61,999 nucleotides of DNA from Chara braunii. Taxonomy: Eukaryota > Streptophyta > Charophyceae > Charales > Characeae. The DNA is taken from contig BFEA01000595.1 of assembly GCA_003427395.1 (NCBI GenBank), positions 156,784 to 218,782 on the forward strand. Direction: 5' to 3'. Below are positions 33,400-44,229 of this stretch, in pieces. The position numbers and the translations under genes were made by a program. The number at the start of each line of letters is the position of its first letter. Within the stretch, counting starts at the first letter, position 1. The notes below the pieces were generated by a model. That model was not told the origin of the DNA and did not search any database. It was given only the letters and a program-made list of their open reading frames with translations.

Positions 33400-33500
33400 T
33401 ACACTGTGGCCAGTGTGTTATGGAGGTGGCTACGCACGCACATAGCCAGCAGCTGCCCAGGTTCAAACCCTGGCAGCAGCATGCATCCTGGATCTTGATA
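33400..33500 (+). mobile_element. tRNA-like SINE segment
   Basis: CCAGG-TTCAAAC-CCTGG (33457-33473) is a perfect tRNA T-arm with a Pol III B-box. TGGCCAGTGTGTTATGG, 45 to 60 bp upstream, is an A-box-like match with one or two changes. AATAAATTC at 33499-33507 could be a tail. No full cloverleaf forms, so a tRNA-derived SINE is more likely than a tRNA gene. Confidence 0.45.
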
Positions 33501-33747
33501 AATAAATTCGAGAGCGGAGCGAGGCGGGGCAGCGGGGCCGCGTGGCCACGTGGCGCGTGCGTGTTCGGCGAACTTGGCCTTGGCGGGTTTCGCCTCGTGT
33601 CGCTTCCTCGCTGCTGCACGTTTCATTACGATGTCATTGTTTTTTTTTCTGCTGCAAACGGCCAAAAAACAACCGAAAAACCCACTTTCGGGTTTTGGCC
33701 ATTTTCCCTGCTGTGCGGTGTGGTGGGTGGGAGCGGGGAACGTTCCC

Positions 33748-33759
33748 GATCTGATACCA
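33748..33759 (-). promoter_or_regulatory. Primer-binding site of element 2 (initiator-Met tRNA type)
   Basis: Minus-sense TGGTATCAGATC begins one base after the CA end of the 5' LTR and matches the common iMet PBS TGGTATCAGAGC at 10 of 12 positions (two 3'-end mismatches permitting). It fixes the element's strand and LTR boundary. Confidence 0.85.
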
Positions 33760-33760
33760 G

Positions 33761-34022
33761 TGCGGTGGACCCACCAGGTGTGGTGCTCCTCCTAGGAAAG
33801 AGATGGAGATGAAGGATAAAGGGGGAGCGAATGTAGAATGATCTTAAAAACAGACAACAGCTGGGGTATACCCCAGCGGACTGATCGGACTGACTGGACT
33901 GGACTGGACTGGCTGGTACCGACATAGGTACCGGCCTAGACTGGACTACCCCGAATACAACACAGGCCTGTGAGAACAGGCCAAGGGGGTTGGTGTCACA
34001 GGCCAACCAGAGGTCCGCTACA
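33761..34022 (-). repeat. 5' LTR of element 2 (right copy)
   Basis: This 262-bp copy starts TGCGGTGGACCC and ends CCGCTACA in plus sense. It carries the perfect 18-bp palindrome GCTGGGGTATACCCCAGC and the GGCCTGT-GAGA-ACAGGCC hairpin. It lacks a block of about 55 bp found in the left LTR; a GCGA-like microhomology sits at the junction. Confidence 0.9.
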
Positions 34023-34034
34023 ATGACTCACTAA

Positions 34035-34253
34035 TTGTTGTGTTCTTGTTTTTCTTTTGTTTCTCGTTTTTCTTTTGTTTTCTGTTTTTTTTTTTTTTCA
34101 TTTTTCTTTTGTTTTCTCGTTTTTCTTTTCTTAGGAATACGTGCAGTGGCCCTAAGGGCGTCTACTCACCACATGCACACAAGACAAAACATATGGTGGT
34201 GTATTATTCCACGTTCTAGCAGAAGATCCATTCTTTTTTTTTTTTTTTTTTTT
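34035..34253 (-). repeat. Dispersed retroposon-like repeat, copy 1
   Basis: T-rich DNA (34047-34133) precedes GGAATACGTGCAGTGGCC and a body through TATTATTCCACGTTCTAGCAGAAGATTC-like sequence, ending in a T-run (34234-34253). The body also occurs at 41380-41480 and, inverted, at 40175-40275, so it is a family of at least three copies. Confidence 0.7.
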
Positions 34254-34510
34254 TGAAAGCCCAGGGTGTTGTAGAGGTCAAGGACCAGACCCGCGGTGAT
34301 TGCTGGTAGCAGCAGCCAATGGTTGTCCTCACAGGATGGGTCACCTACCCTACCCATCCCCACGTTAATACTCCCAGCACACCCGACGTCCCTACTATCC
34401 TACCTTAGTGTGACCACCACTCAGGACCATCACCCTACCAGTATCGAGGGCAACTTGGACCAGACAGCAGTGACAAGCACCAGGGCTGGGCCAACCTCCT
34501 AACCCTAAGG
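34254..34510. other. Possible retroposon 3' end before gag fragment A
   Basis: C-rich, gene-free DNA directly follows the T-run at 34234-34253, so it may be the antisense 3' UTR of a small LINE fragment. No motif proves the family. Confidence 0.35.
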
Positions 34511-34525
34511 AAAAAAGGTAAGAGA

Positions 34526-34981
34526 GTGATTGATATGGAAGAAGAACCTAGACCTCCTAAGTTGACTAAGGTCCAGCGAAAGGCAAGAAACCGAGCTCAA
34601 ATGATCATAGGTCGTGGGCGAGGTCAAAATTGCGGAAGAGGTCGAGGAAGTGATGGTCGAGGAAGTGATGGTCGAGGAAATGGTGATCGAGGAAGTGGTG
34701 GTCAGGAAAGTGGTCGAGGATCTTGGAAAGGAATAGTGGATTTGAGGAATGTTGTCTGCCGACATTGTACCCAAGAACGACATACAATGAGGTTTTGCCG
34801 CGTCAGGAAGATTGATGAAGCAAATGACCTGATAAACACTGACATTGAAGGAGGTGTTTATGACAAATTTAGAAACCCCATTAACCCAAACATACCTGGA
34901 GGGACGAGACAGGAGGCCTTGCGACGGGAGAATGAATGGTGGACAAGGGCGACAACCTATATTAGCCGCAGAGAATTGTGA
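34526..34981 (+). pseudogene. Gag C-terminal fragment 'A' with RG repeats and CCHC knuckle
   Basis: This 151-codon open frame has a basic start (KVQRKARNRAQ). An RG/RGS-rich stretch (residues 30-66) includes three near-identical DGRGS/GRGSD units. A knuckle C78-R-H-C81-x4-H86-x4-C91 is encoded at 34757-34798. A conserved-looking tail (GGVYDKFRNPINPNIPGGTRQEALRR, split by no stop) follows. RG repeats and the knuckle both bind RNA. The capsid part is missing on the 5' side, where a T-tailed repeat abuts. No protease or RT follows; downstream is more than 3 kb of non-coding DNA, as in element B. It could be translated as it stands, but it is most likely a remnant. Confidence 0.65.
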
Positions 34982-37900
34982 GGACATTGGATAATAACGT
35001 CGTCAAAAAGTCATAACCATCAAATATAAAAATATTTTCTTTTAGAGGGCGTAGGTGCAAGAGGGCTATCAGGTGATTAAAATAAGGAAGGTATGTAGAA
35101 AGGTAAGAGAACAAGACAAGAAAATGTTGTCCAGAGAAGAATGATGTATGATAAGTAAAAGAGGCAGTAGAATAAGATGGAGAAGGAGTGAAATAATTTA
35201 AACAAAGTCTTCAGATATCGGTGAGGGAAATGATGAAGTCCACCAAGATAATTGAGTGGAAGGAACAGGGATCTGAAATTGTTGGTATTGCTGGGACACT
35301 TTCAGCATACAGACAGGAGAAGAACGAAAGTTCAAGAAGGTAAACATCAAATGATGGTGGAGAGCAGGTGCGAATGAGTGAACGGAGCACTGAGCGTATT
35401 ACCACGTAATGCCTCTGAAGTTATTGAGTCACTGACTTCAAAGGTAGTTGAACAAATTCTTCAAAGTTTGCATGGACGATAGAAAAATAGGAGAAAGTGT
35501 TACTTAGAGGCAATAACTCGTTCTTTTGAAAGGGCAAAGAGTTGACAGAGACATCTTCACATGACCAAGAGGACAAAGAAGGAAGAGAGAAAGTTGTGTT
35601 GGCGCTATATGAAGGGGATACAATTGAGAGAAAATTGTCATTGGTGACAAAAGAATGAGGCTAAGGATTTTTACTAAGACAGATAGAAAGAAGAGGTCTG
35701 TCGACATGGAAGGGAGACATAGATAAGCAGACCGAAAAAATGTTCATGCTCTAGCTATTTAAAGAGTTAGGGCTTAACATGCGGGAATTAGGAAATGTTT
35801 GCGCCTAAGTGGTGGATGCGCGACCTTTTGATTTATTTCTTTTGAGTTCTGTAATAGGACTCTCACATTTTTCTTTCTTTAGATAAGATATTGTACTCTA
35901 GTAGTTGAATGTGAGGTAAGATCTGCGACATATTTGTTATTTATTTCCCGCTTAGATGCAATGATGAACTTCAGTAAATAGGATAGGCATGGTGTCATAG
36001 AGTATGTACTCCGATATATGAGGTATCATGAAATTTTAGAGGATAAGAGAGACATGTGACTCGAGTTTGAAGGTTGTTTTTGTCTCGACATTATGGATTC
36101 GACTAAGTTTTCTCCTGGGTCATATATGATTTCTATCTATGAGGTATGCCGACGAGAAACACTTTTCACTTTCACAATTGAGTTGGTCCAGTGTTTGGTT
36201 TTGATTAATGAAATGTGTATATTGGATATGTGTACAGTCTGTGCCATCAAGTCTTGAACTAGGATGCTCATGAAAACGCCTAAGAGTTCAAGAAAGATAG
36301 GGTGAAAATTGATATGTACGGTTTGAAAGTGCTTTGCATTTGTGGTCAGTTTTTTCCATGCTTTATCTTATGTGGTTAATTTTTAAGGGACATGAAAATG
36401 TCAAAATTTTTTGAGGCATTTGAAAAACCCTGCGAGTCAGGGAAATATATGTTATGAATGGAATGAATGTTTTTTTCGCCTTTTGACAAGACAAAAAGTC
36501 AAACAAATACTTTTTATACTTTTTTTTTAATGAATATTTTGGTTGGTTTTTCTATTGACAAAAGATCCCCGGGACGTGTGTCTGTCCAGCTTGTGATCGA
36601 ACTCTGGGAGACACGACCCCTAAATGGCGCTGACGGTGCCCCTCGATCAGAGACAAATATGACAATCATGTTAAATCATTCTTATTGATATTGTTTTTTT
36701 TTTCATATATACATTCAATGGGGTTATTTACCCATTGAAAGGCAACTGGTGAGGGGAGAAAAAATCTTTGGTCAAATTGATTTTCATATGTATATTTTGA
36801 AATGATCATCGCTCATCCTTTTTGGAAGGTTAGTCTGCGAGACTTAAAACTACCAAGCCTATGGTGAAAAATTGGCATCGTTGGGACGTAACTCTGAGCG
36901 TGGGCTGCTGACCAAGTACAACAAGGAAGCGGGCCTTCCGATTATGGCCTCGAGCTGGGACCTGAGGGGAGTGTCCTTGATGATGGGATTGGTTCAGGTA
37001 GATATCGGAGGGATCAAGAGTCAGATCTAGATATTTTGATAGGAGAATTTTACCCGATATTGCGTAACCAATACGAGAACCACCGCTAAAATAACAACGT
37101 TGTGGGCCGCAGTTCCATCCTGATCAACCGATTGTGGTGGGTTGAGACCAAGGTCGTCGATCCCGTCATATTAGACTTCGGGTGAGACGGTAAAATTTTA
37201 CCTAGGTTAAGACCCGCATCCAAAGAGTAAGATTCAGTTCTGATTTCTAACTCTTAGAATACCCAAGGAGATCCTGACAAATAAAGTCTAAAGTTGGGGA
37301 GGGAGGCTATTATTATCTTCCTTGGTGACCTCTGTAACTGTAGTACAAATGCAGTATCCCCACCTAGAGTCTTATGGAACAATCTTTCTTTAGTATTACA
37401 ATTTTTTGGTATGTGGGAGACCCATGTTAAAATCCTAGCAGTATGGACGCACCAAGGGGGACAGTGAGGGTCTTCAAACCGCAACTTCATCCAGGAAATC
37501 AGATTTTGACAACTTGTCGCGTCAGAAGACCTTACTTTGCATATAGATCCCCCCAGCGACGGGAACGTTATTGAATGGGGTCCGGAAAAACTGTCGGAGC
37601 AAACACCCTTACAAGGCTCGACGCCGGTTACCAAACCGGAAACAACCTGAAGTGAAATTCAAAAGTAAGAATTTTTGGCATGACGCCATGAAACAAATTT
37701 TTTTACCATTGAGGACGAGGTTGCAAGGTGATCATATGCCATGATACGCCGTGTGCGAAAACAGGTAAAGGTTAGTAAAAGTTAAGAGTCTTCGGCAAAA
37801 GGTCACGCGGGATGCGGCGACCATGATCTAAATATGTCAAAGGCTCAAGCGGTAAGGCAAAAATGAATTAAAACGAGTGAAGGGGCGTCGGACCAGCCGG

Positions 37901-38280
37901 TGTAGGAAAGTCGGACGGTCGAGCCGCCACAAAATATAAAGACGACATGAAAAATTAATAAAACCTCAGCTATGCGACCGGGGCAGTTAAGAGAAACACA
38001 TTGCCGACCATAATAGGTAACAATAATCGATACCACTATCCTTACTCATATGCCGTAAGTAGGGATGAGGCTCCAACTCCACCTATCAGATGTAGAAAAA
38101 AAGTCGTCTCTTGAATGGCGACTTCATATCTCTCGACCGACGAATCGACCGGTGCTTTCGTCCCTTTTTCAGAAGGAGATATCGCCGCGAGTTCGAATAT
38201 CGTCCGCACAAGGTCTAGACTCAGAATACTTCACCTAGTATCCGCCTATCCACAGGTACCAGATCTCTAAGCATGCCAAC
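34982..38280 (+). other. Non-coding tail of gag-only element A
   Basis: No frame longer than 126 codons exists and none is protein-like. It contains perfect hairpins TTCAATGGG-n8-CCCATTGAA (36714-36739) and CCCTG-CGAGT-CAGGG (about 36430), the palindrome GGTAAAATTTTACC (about 37189), and the 62-bp module shared with element B (37555-37616). The right end of A is undefined. Confidence 0.5.
37555..37616. repeat. 62-bp module shared with element B
   Basis: Aligned without gaps to 51334-51395 it matches at 46 of 62 positions, including AGCGACGGG at the start, GGGTCCGG in the middle and ACCCTTACAAGG at the end. It lies 2.6 kb after gag A; the copy in B lies 2.3 kb after gag B. Confidence 0.8.
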
Positions 38281-38611
38281 TTTTGTCTTCTTCTGCTCGA
38301 CCTCGAGTATCCGACACATCTACCTCTACTTGGTATGGTGCCGGCCTTACCCGCTGCTTAAGTATTTTCCCCACCGCGACCCTCAATGCCGCGACCCTCA
38401 GTGTCGCAACTAAGTACCGTTCCTTCGGGCCATCCGATCAACAAAGTGTCCTTGCGGGTCACACACACACACTCAGCCCGACAAATACTCGAACAGACAC
38501 GCAGACCAGAGGACGTGCACAAACTCATAAACTTAGAACTGGGCTCGGGCCACTACTTGGGTTGGGCCAGAACTCTATACATACTAGATCAACTCCCCTG
38601 TTTTTTGAAGT

Positions 38612-38696
38612 GGGAGCTAGCTTAGTAGGTTTCGGGGTAGGTTGTTAAGTTGAAGATACGTGGATCGAATCCGCCCGACCCCTGAAGTTAGCTCCC
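38612..38696 (+). ncRNA. tRNA-like hairpin with Pol III A- and B-box matches
   Basis: An 85-nt segment is closed by GGGAGCTA/TAGCTCCC (8 bp). Inside, TTCGGGGT can pair with ACCCC(T)GAA. TAGCTTAGTAGG (38618-38629) fits the A-box TRGYNNARNNGG exactly, and GGATCGAATCC (38662-38672) fits the B-box with one change. A 22-nt stretch between T-arm and acceptor strand rules out a normal tRNA. A tRNA-derived SINE head or Pol III transcript is likely. Confidence 0.5.
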
Positions 38697-38741
38697 TTTT
38701 GTTAAGGAGCAACAAAATATTTTCGCCCGGATTCAATCTGC

Positions 38742-38756
38742 CGGGACTTGAACCCG
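38742..38756 (-). other. Second tRNA-like T-arm, opposite strand
   Basis: Minus-sense CGGG-TTCAAGT-CCCG is a perfect T-arm and B-box about 45 bp from the plus-strand tRNA-like hairpin. The pair is arranged tail to tail; no convincing A-box was found on this strand. Confidence 0.45.
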
Positions 38757-39109
38757 CGACCTCAGGGTTGGGATTAGTTAAGGTTAGTTTGGTAGCTAGA
38801 ACTTTAGTGTCGGCCCGACACTTGGCACGACGGGGTAAACAACAGTTAGATTCACTTTTTTTCTTTTGTTTTCCTTTTCTTTTATTTGTCTTTAACAATT
38901 AGATTCCTTCTTTTATTATTGATTTTATCATTATTTTTTTCTCTATAACTATGTCAGAAAGTTTTGATGAATCCGTCGCAAGATCCACGACTGATTCATC
39001 AAAAAACAAACTCAGATACCTCGCGGATCTTGATGTTGGAAACCAGAAGTTAGCTCGAAGAAGTCACGGACAACTACTGAGTGACGAGCAACTGTGGGAA
39101 AGGCCATCG

Positions 39110-39425
39110 GAAAAACAAACAGGGAGAGTGGGGTGTAGTGCGAGGAAGGGAAGGCGGGTTTGATGCGCAAAAGGAGGGGAGAAGGACTCACGAAGGAGAA
39201 GAAGAGGGGTGCACGAAGAAAAAGACGAGGAACGCGCGAAAAAGAAGAGGGAAAAGAGGTAGAAGAGGAAGAGAGAAAGGGAGGAAGAGCTCGTGAGGGG
39301 GAGAAAGTGGTCGTGCGGACGAAGGGGGCGCAAGAAGGAGGAGGAGGAGAAAAAAAAGAAGAAGAATAAGAAGAAGGAGAAGAAGAGGAAGGAAGAGAAG
39401 AAGAAGAAGGGGGAGAGGGGAGCTT
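39110..39425 (+). repeat. Polypurine tract (about 300 bp of mostly A/G)
   Basis: GAAGAAG/GGAGGA-type sequence has strong strand asymmetry, nearly all A/G from 39160 to 39420. Lys/Glu/Arg-rich and, on the other strand, Ser/Phe-rich frames across it are composition artefacts. Confidence 0.85.
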
Positions 39426-39654
39426 GCCCGTCACCGACTCTCAACTTTTCGGCACCCTCATCCCGTAGGTTTCGGGGAGAGCGGTTGCGTGTTTGTTGTG
39501 GCGTTGCCTTCATGTCCTCACTCACAACAGCGTAGTCCGTTTGTACTGGGAGGTGTTGTGACTTGGTAAGAAGGATGGTCGCTCTTTGTCATCCGAGTTG
39601 TGCCGTTGGGCGGTGGCGCAGGTGGCTTCGTCCCTACATCCACTGCTTGCCTGT

Positions 39655-40275
39655 GTAACCGTATGAACGCCATGAATGCGCGTGCACGTTCAAACGCGCG
39701 CGTTCAAACCCCCCGCCCCAGCGTTCATTCGCGTTCAAACGCGCTACGAGCACGCGCGCACGAAAAAATTGAACGCGACCCCGCAGGGCGTGCGCGCACG
39801 TCGGGGGCTACGGGGTGGTGGTCCGAGTTCGACGAACCATCGAAGTGCCAAAACCCCCCCCCGGGACCACCCCATATGTAAAAGGTCCTTTTTCTTTTGA
39901 GGGGGAGAGTGCAAATACCCCTAACGCTGCTCAGACCGCCCATGCAGGCTATCTGGAGGGTCCTCCCAGCACTAGAGAGCAGACCCTCCATCAAAATCGT
40001 GGCAGGCAGTGAGTATGAAGAGAAGCACGAATTGGCCAAATATATCCTCAGGATTCAAGTTGAGGTATGTGTTTCAGCAGTTATGGGTTGCTCACGTAGC
40101 TAGGCCGTGTTGGTCTCTGCACGTGATTCCCAGGGCTTGGCTGCGCTACTCACCAATGTGCAAAACGAGAATGAATCTTTTGCAGAACTTGGAATAATAC
40201 ACCGCCATATGTTTTGTCTTTTGTGCATGTGGTTAGTAGAGGCCCTTAGGGCCACTCCACGTATTCCTAAGAAAA
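39655..40275 (+). repeat. Large inverted repeat, left arm
   Basis: From GAACGCG-rich DNA (39660-39780) through CCTCCAGATAGCC-type sequence to GGGCCACTCCACGTATTCCTAAGAAAA, this arm matches the reverse complement of 41375-42185, with differences. An A-rich tail (40276-40335) follows. Confidence 0.75.
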
Positions 40276-41374
40276 TAAAAGAGAGAAAATGGAAAAACGA
40301 GAAGAAAAAAAAAACACGAGAAAAACAAGAAACATTTATCGAAGAATGCAGATCCTATGTGCATAACTTAGGGCCTCGTTGCATTACTCTCGAAGTGTGC
40401 AAAAAGAGATTGAATCTTCTGCTATAATATGGAAAGATGCACCGTCATGATTTTTGTCTTTTGCGCATGTCGAGAGCAGTGCAGCGAGGCCCTTAGTGTT
40501 TGCCTCTGAAACGTAGCGTGGTGTTTTTTTTTTGTTTTTTTTTTGCAGGCTTGAGGTGGTTCAACAGTTTTTTTTTTTTTTCAAAAGAAAACCACATTAC
40601 GTATTCATCCAAAAACCAAAGAGGCCGGCCACCTCACATACAGACCGGAGTTGGGAGCCTTACCCAGACTTCGCTTATGACTGCACTTAAAACACCTTAG
40701 TACTATCAACAGGCTTAAAACCTGTACTCGCCGCTATGTGCCCGAGAAACCCAGACCCCTCATTGAAATATTCAACTCAATACATACAGTCCTTTCCTCT
40801 TGCCCTTATTTCAACCCAACTTACCCTCCCAACCCCAGATTGTCCCCCCTACCCCCCTCCCCTACTGTAGAAGGTCAAGGGGGTCGCATCTCAAATACGG
40901 TGCATGCACACGAGCTAGTAGAAGGTCAAGGGAAAAAAAAAAAAAAAAAGGGGGTTGCATCTCAATGGCGATTGGCCCTGCTGCGGGCTAACTCCCTTGA
41001 GTAATGGGGGATAACAATGGCAATGGCTAATTGCCCCAATGCCTCTGAGAACTTCAGGGAATCAGAAAGTAACAGGCTCTACTATTACGTGGTTAGAATG
41101 CCTTCAGAATTGTGAACGCTTGCTTCAGGCTGTGGTTTACCCGGGCCCATGCCCCACACTACTATGTAAAGGGGGCTTAGTTTTTTTCCCAAGTATTTTT
41201 CAAAATGGTCACAGATTAGATGAGGGGATCCCGTGGTTCTTCTGTGTTAAAAAAAAAAAAAAAAAAAAGCGAGAAAAAAGAAAAACGAGAAAAAAAAACG
41301 AGAAAAAAAAGCGAGAAAAAAAAAACGAGAAAAAAAAACGAGAAAAAAGAAAAACAAGAAAAAATTCTCGTTTT
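40276..41374. other. Spacer of the large inverted repeat
   Basis: It contains a third, diverged copy of the arm (about 40370-40495; ATGATTTTTGTCTTTTGCGCAT), T-runs at 40526-40580, an A-run at 40930-40948 and A-rich AACGAGAAAAAAA tandem sequence at 41250-41370. No gene is visible. Confidence 0.55.
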
Positions 41375-42185
41375 TCTAGGAATACGTGCAGTGGCCCTAA
41401 GGGCCTCTACTCACCACATGCACAAAGACAAAACATATGGCGGCGTATTATTCCATGTTCTGCAGAAGATTCATTCTAGTTTTGCACATTTGGTGAGTAG
41501 TGCAGCCAAGCCCTGAGAATCACGTGCAGAGACCAACACGGCGGCGTATTATTCCACGTTCTGCAGAAGATTCATTCTAGTTTTGCACATTTGGTGAGTA
41601 GTGCAGCCAAGCCCTGAGAATCACGTGCAGAGACCAACATGGCCTAGCTACGTGAGCAACCCATAACTGCTGAAACACAGACCTGAACTTGAATCCTGAG
41701 GATATATTCTGCCAGCTCGTGCACCGCTTCATACTTAGTGTCTGCCACAATTTTGATGGAGGGTCTGCACTCTAGTGATGCGAGGACCCTCCAGATTGCT
41801 TGCATGGGCCATTTGAGCCATGTTAGGGGAATTTCTCCACCCCCCCCAAAAAAAAATAAAGAAAAAAGGATCTTTCACACATGCACACACACACGTACAC
41901 ACACACACAAACACACAAATTCACACAAACTTCTTTTTTTTTTTTCTTTTTTTTTTTGCTTGGGGCGTTTGCCCACAGCCCCCCCCAAACACCACCGTCG
42001 CTCCCCACACTACCCACAGTACCCCCAAGCACTGTCATCACTCCCCAGCGCCACCGGCGGGCCTCCCAGGGGCGGGTGACGCTCTGCGCGTTCGCGTTCA
42101 GAGCGTTCACCCGCGTTCTTCGAACGCGCGTTCAACGCGTTCAAAAAATGAACGCGGAACCCACGTTCAACGAACGCGCGGTAAC
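41375..42185 (-). repeat. Large inverted repeat, right arm
   Basis: The reverse-complement match to 39655-40275 is longer because of an internal 101-bp tandem duplication and a (CA)n/T-run block (41880-41957). The distal part is again GAACGCG-rich (42085-42180). Confidence 0.75.
41441..41642. repeat. 101-bp tandem duplication
   Basis: CGGCGTATTATTCCA starts each unit (41441 and 41542). The units are nearly identical through CACGTGCAGAGACCAACA, so the duplication is recent. Confidence 0.95.
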
Positions 42186-42420
42186 ATAGCTGCTTGCCAT
42201 ACGCGAGGGCGGAGACTTGATGCATCGGCCGACGACGTAGCGAGGTTGGGCTCGTCATCCCCACCGGCTTGTTGGAATGCGCGCTTGTGCTTGTCATGTC
42301 CCCTACGCTGTGGTCTCTTTATGCTGCACATCGTGACGGATTGTGTTGTGGACCGAGAGAGAAAGAAGGTCAGTTTCCTTTTTCACGACTACCTCTAACT
42401 ACTATTGATAAGATGATAAA

Positions 42421-42711
42421 AAATAAATAAATAAATAAATAAATTACTAAATGAATCTACCACTAAAATACGGGAAGGTGCACTATCACACTCACATCAA
42501 TAGGATGAGCAAAATTAAACGAATCTACCCCTAAACTACGGACATATTCACCACTTGTGAGTGTGTGTATGTGTATGTGTGTGTTTGGAACCTACTGTGT
42601 ATAATAGGGACGTATATATATAAATATATATATATATATTTATATAGTCAGGTAGTATATATATATATATGTACATATATATGTACATATGTATGTACAT
42701 ATGTGACGATA

Positions 42712-42758
<47 letters not shown>

Positions 42759-42762
42759 TCAA
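42421..42762. repeat. Microsatellite cluster: (AAAT)n, (GT)n, (TA)n
   Basis: AAATAAAT repeats at 42421-42445, GT-rich sequence at 42559-42582, and long TA-rich stretches at 42613-42758. The last TA run is bracketed by TGACGATATAT and ATATATCGTCA, so the whole block can snap back as a long hairpin. Confidence 0.9.
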
Positions 42763-43216
42763 ATTGAATTGTCATGCGTCATGCTGGATGGGATGCACAG
42801 TGGTCCTTGGGTGCACGTGGCATATGTGAGTGGGGGATCGAGGTTGTGAGTGATACGAGAGACATACCTAGTGCTTGAGGCGAACGGCATTGGCCGATAT
42901 CTGCTCGTACTTCGGGAAGTTGTTGACGTCACCTGCGGCATGGTAGATAGGCTAGGTAGGATTTGCCATTAGTAGTCTGGGCGCTAAGCGCCGGATAGAA
43001 ATATCGGCATGGGTTCTTTGTTAATGATGATGAGACTCGACCAGCATTATCACAAATGAGCTTTTGCTGTGCTCTTATTTGGTGGAACTCGTGATGCAAT
43101 TTTGCTATTGGTTCGAGGTCACAATTATCTGATCTCATGTATATGTTGCTGTTTGATTTCTGAAGTTCGTTATCGCTAATTTTTCTTGCATTTTATGTGA
43201 TTTAATTTTATTATTT

Positions 43217-43217
43217 C

Positions 43218-43278
<61 letters not shown>

Positions 43279-43335
43279 GGTATTATTATTATTATTATTA
43301 TTGATTGGTATTATTATTATTATATTATATTACTA

Positions 43336-43379
<44 letters not shown>

Positions 43380-43380
43380 T
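43217..43380. repeat. (TTA)n microsatellite
   Basis: TTA/TAT trinucleotide repeats with short interruptions. Leucine and tyrosine repeat frames are artefacts. Confidence 0.95.
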
Positions 43381-44088
43381 TGTAACCAGCCTAGCTTTCG
43401 TTCTCACTCCACATGCATGCAGACAGGTGGCACAACAAAGAGGCGACAAGCGCTCACTCAAAGCTCAGAGATATGGCAACCGAGAACACACTTCAAATAC
43501 AAGCTTGTTTTAGATGGCTATGACGCTATGATGCCCAACAACTCTCTATTCGTTACTGTGTTCAAACTCCACTGCTCACATGCACTCAACTCAGAACACG
43601 CTGGATATCCCTCGCACGACACTCTGCATCACACACACACACACATTACACTCTCTACCGACTACGGCGGCTACGAGTGTTGTCACCCACTACAGCTATG
43701 GCGGCTACGACCACTTTCACCATCTACAACTATGTCTACAGTATCCCTTCAGCCCACTTCGTCTCAGGGTGTTCTGCAGACCACCTCGCACGAGACGCTG
43801 TGGCAGCGCTTCCACATGGCTTATGGAGGAATGAGTGAATGACTGAACGCTGCCTCCTGATTCGTACTTTTGTTCGGCCCTGGTCTGCCTCTTTTCCGTC
43901 GGGCTTTTGGTGCACACAGTCCCGTGTGGTACTTGCTGACTGGACTGAGTGAGACTAGGACTGGGTACCGCTGACTTAGCAAGGGGGGACCTCATCACTT
44001 GCTCACTTGCCTCTGATCTGCTGTGAGCAACGTTTGAAGGGCCACTTTCGGACCTTCCGGAAGTCTGTGGATTTGGTCGTCCTACACT
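43381..44088. other. Unassigned DNA between microsatellites
   Basis: Open frames at 43336-43842 (+) and 43717-44157 (-) overlap each other and are not recognised. CTACGGCGGCTACGA and CTATGGCGGCTACGA (about 43663 and 43695) form a short direct repeat. Confidence 0.35.
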
Positions 44089-44205
44089 GTAGCAGTTACA
44101 GCCTTGACCTTTTAGGACTATAGCAGCTACGACCTTGACCTTTAAGGACTGTAGCATCTACAACCTTGACATTTCAGGACTGTAGCAGCTACAACCTCGA
44201 GCCTG
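44089..44205. repeat. ~36-bp tandem repeat, about four copies
   Basis: The unit GACTGTAGCAGCTACAACCT plus TGACCTTTTAG recurs with small changes at 44089, 44126, 44150 and 44180. The core GTAGC-AGCTAC is itself palindromic. Confidence 0.85.
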
Positions 44206-44229
44206 ACCTAAATCCTACGACTACGACCC

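Larger units (their letters stand above)
31662..33747 (-). other. 5' leader of element 2 between PBS and gag
   Basis: The leader is unusually long (2.1 kb) and mostly AT- and purine-rich. It holds a telomere-like CCCTAAA doublet, three copies of a GCTGCCG motif, G-runs and a tRNA-like segment. No host-type gene is visible. Sequences may have been inserted into the leader. Confidence 0.5.
23824..34022 (-). mobile_element. Ty3/gypsy chromodomain retrotransposon 2, near full length, inactive
   Basis: Direct LTRs (23824-24131 and 33761-34022), an iMet-type primer-binding site next to the right LTR, and gag, protease, RT, RNase H, integrase and chromodomain in that minus-strand order identify a complete 10.2-kb Ty3/gypsy element of chromodomain type. 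The RT-RNase H-integrase part is in one frame from 27939 to 25282 with five stop codons. The protease and RT active sites are altered (DSV, YLDN). No clear target-site duplication was found (TATGG against ATGAC). The chromodomain would direct integration to modified histones in an active relative. Confidence 0.92.

Noticed and set aside
23819-34027. A 5-bp target-site duplication for element 2.
   Set aside because: The flanks read TATGG and ATGAC, sharing only ATG in offset register.
38612-38696. A genuine tRNA gene.
   Set aside because: No cloverleaf: 22 nt lie between the T-arm and the 3' acceptor strand, and no anticodon arm can be drawn. Kept as tRNA-like only.
39012-39535. Long Lys/Glu/Arg-rich (+) and Ser/Phe-rich (-) frames.
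   Set aside because: Pure composition effects of the 300-bp polypurine tract.
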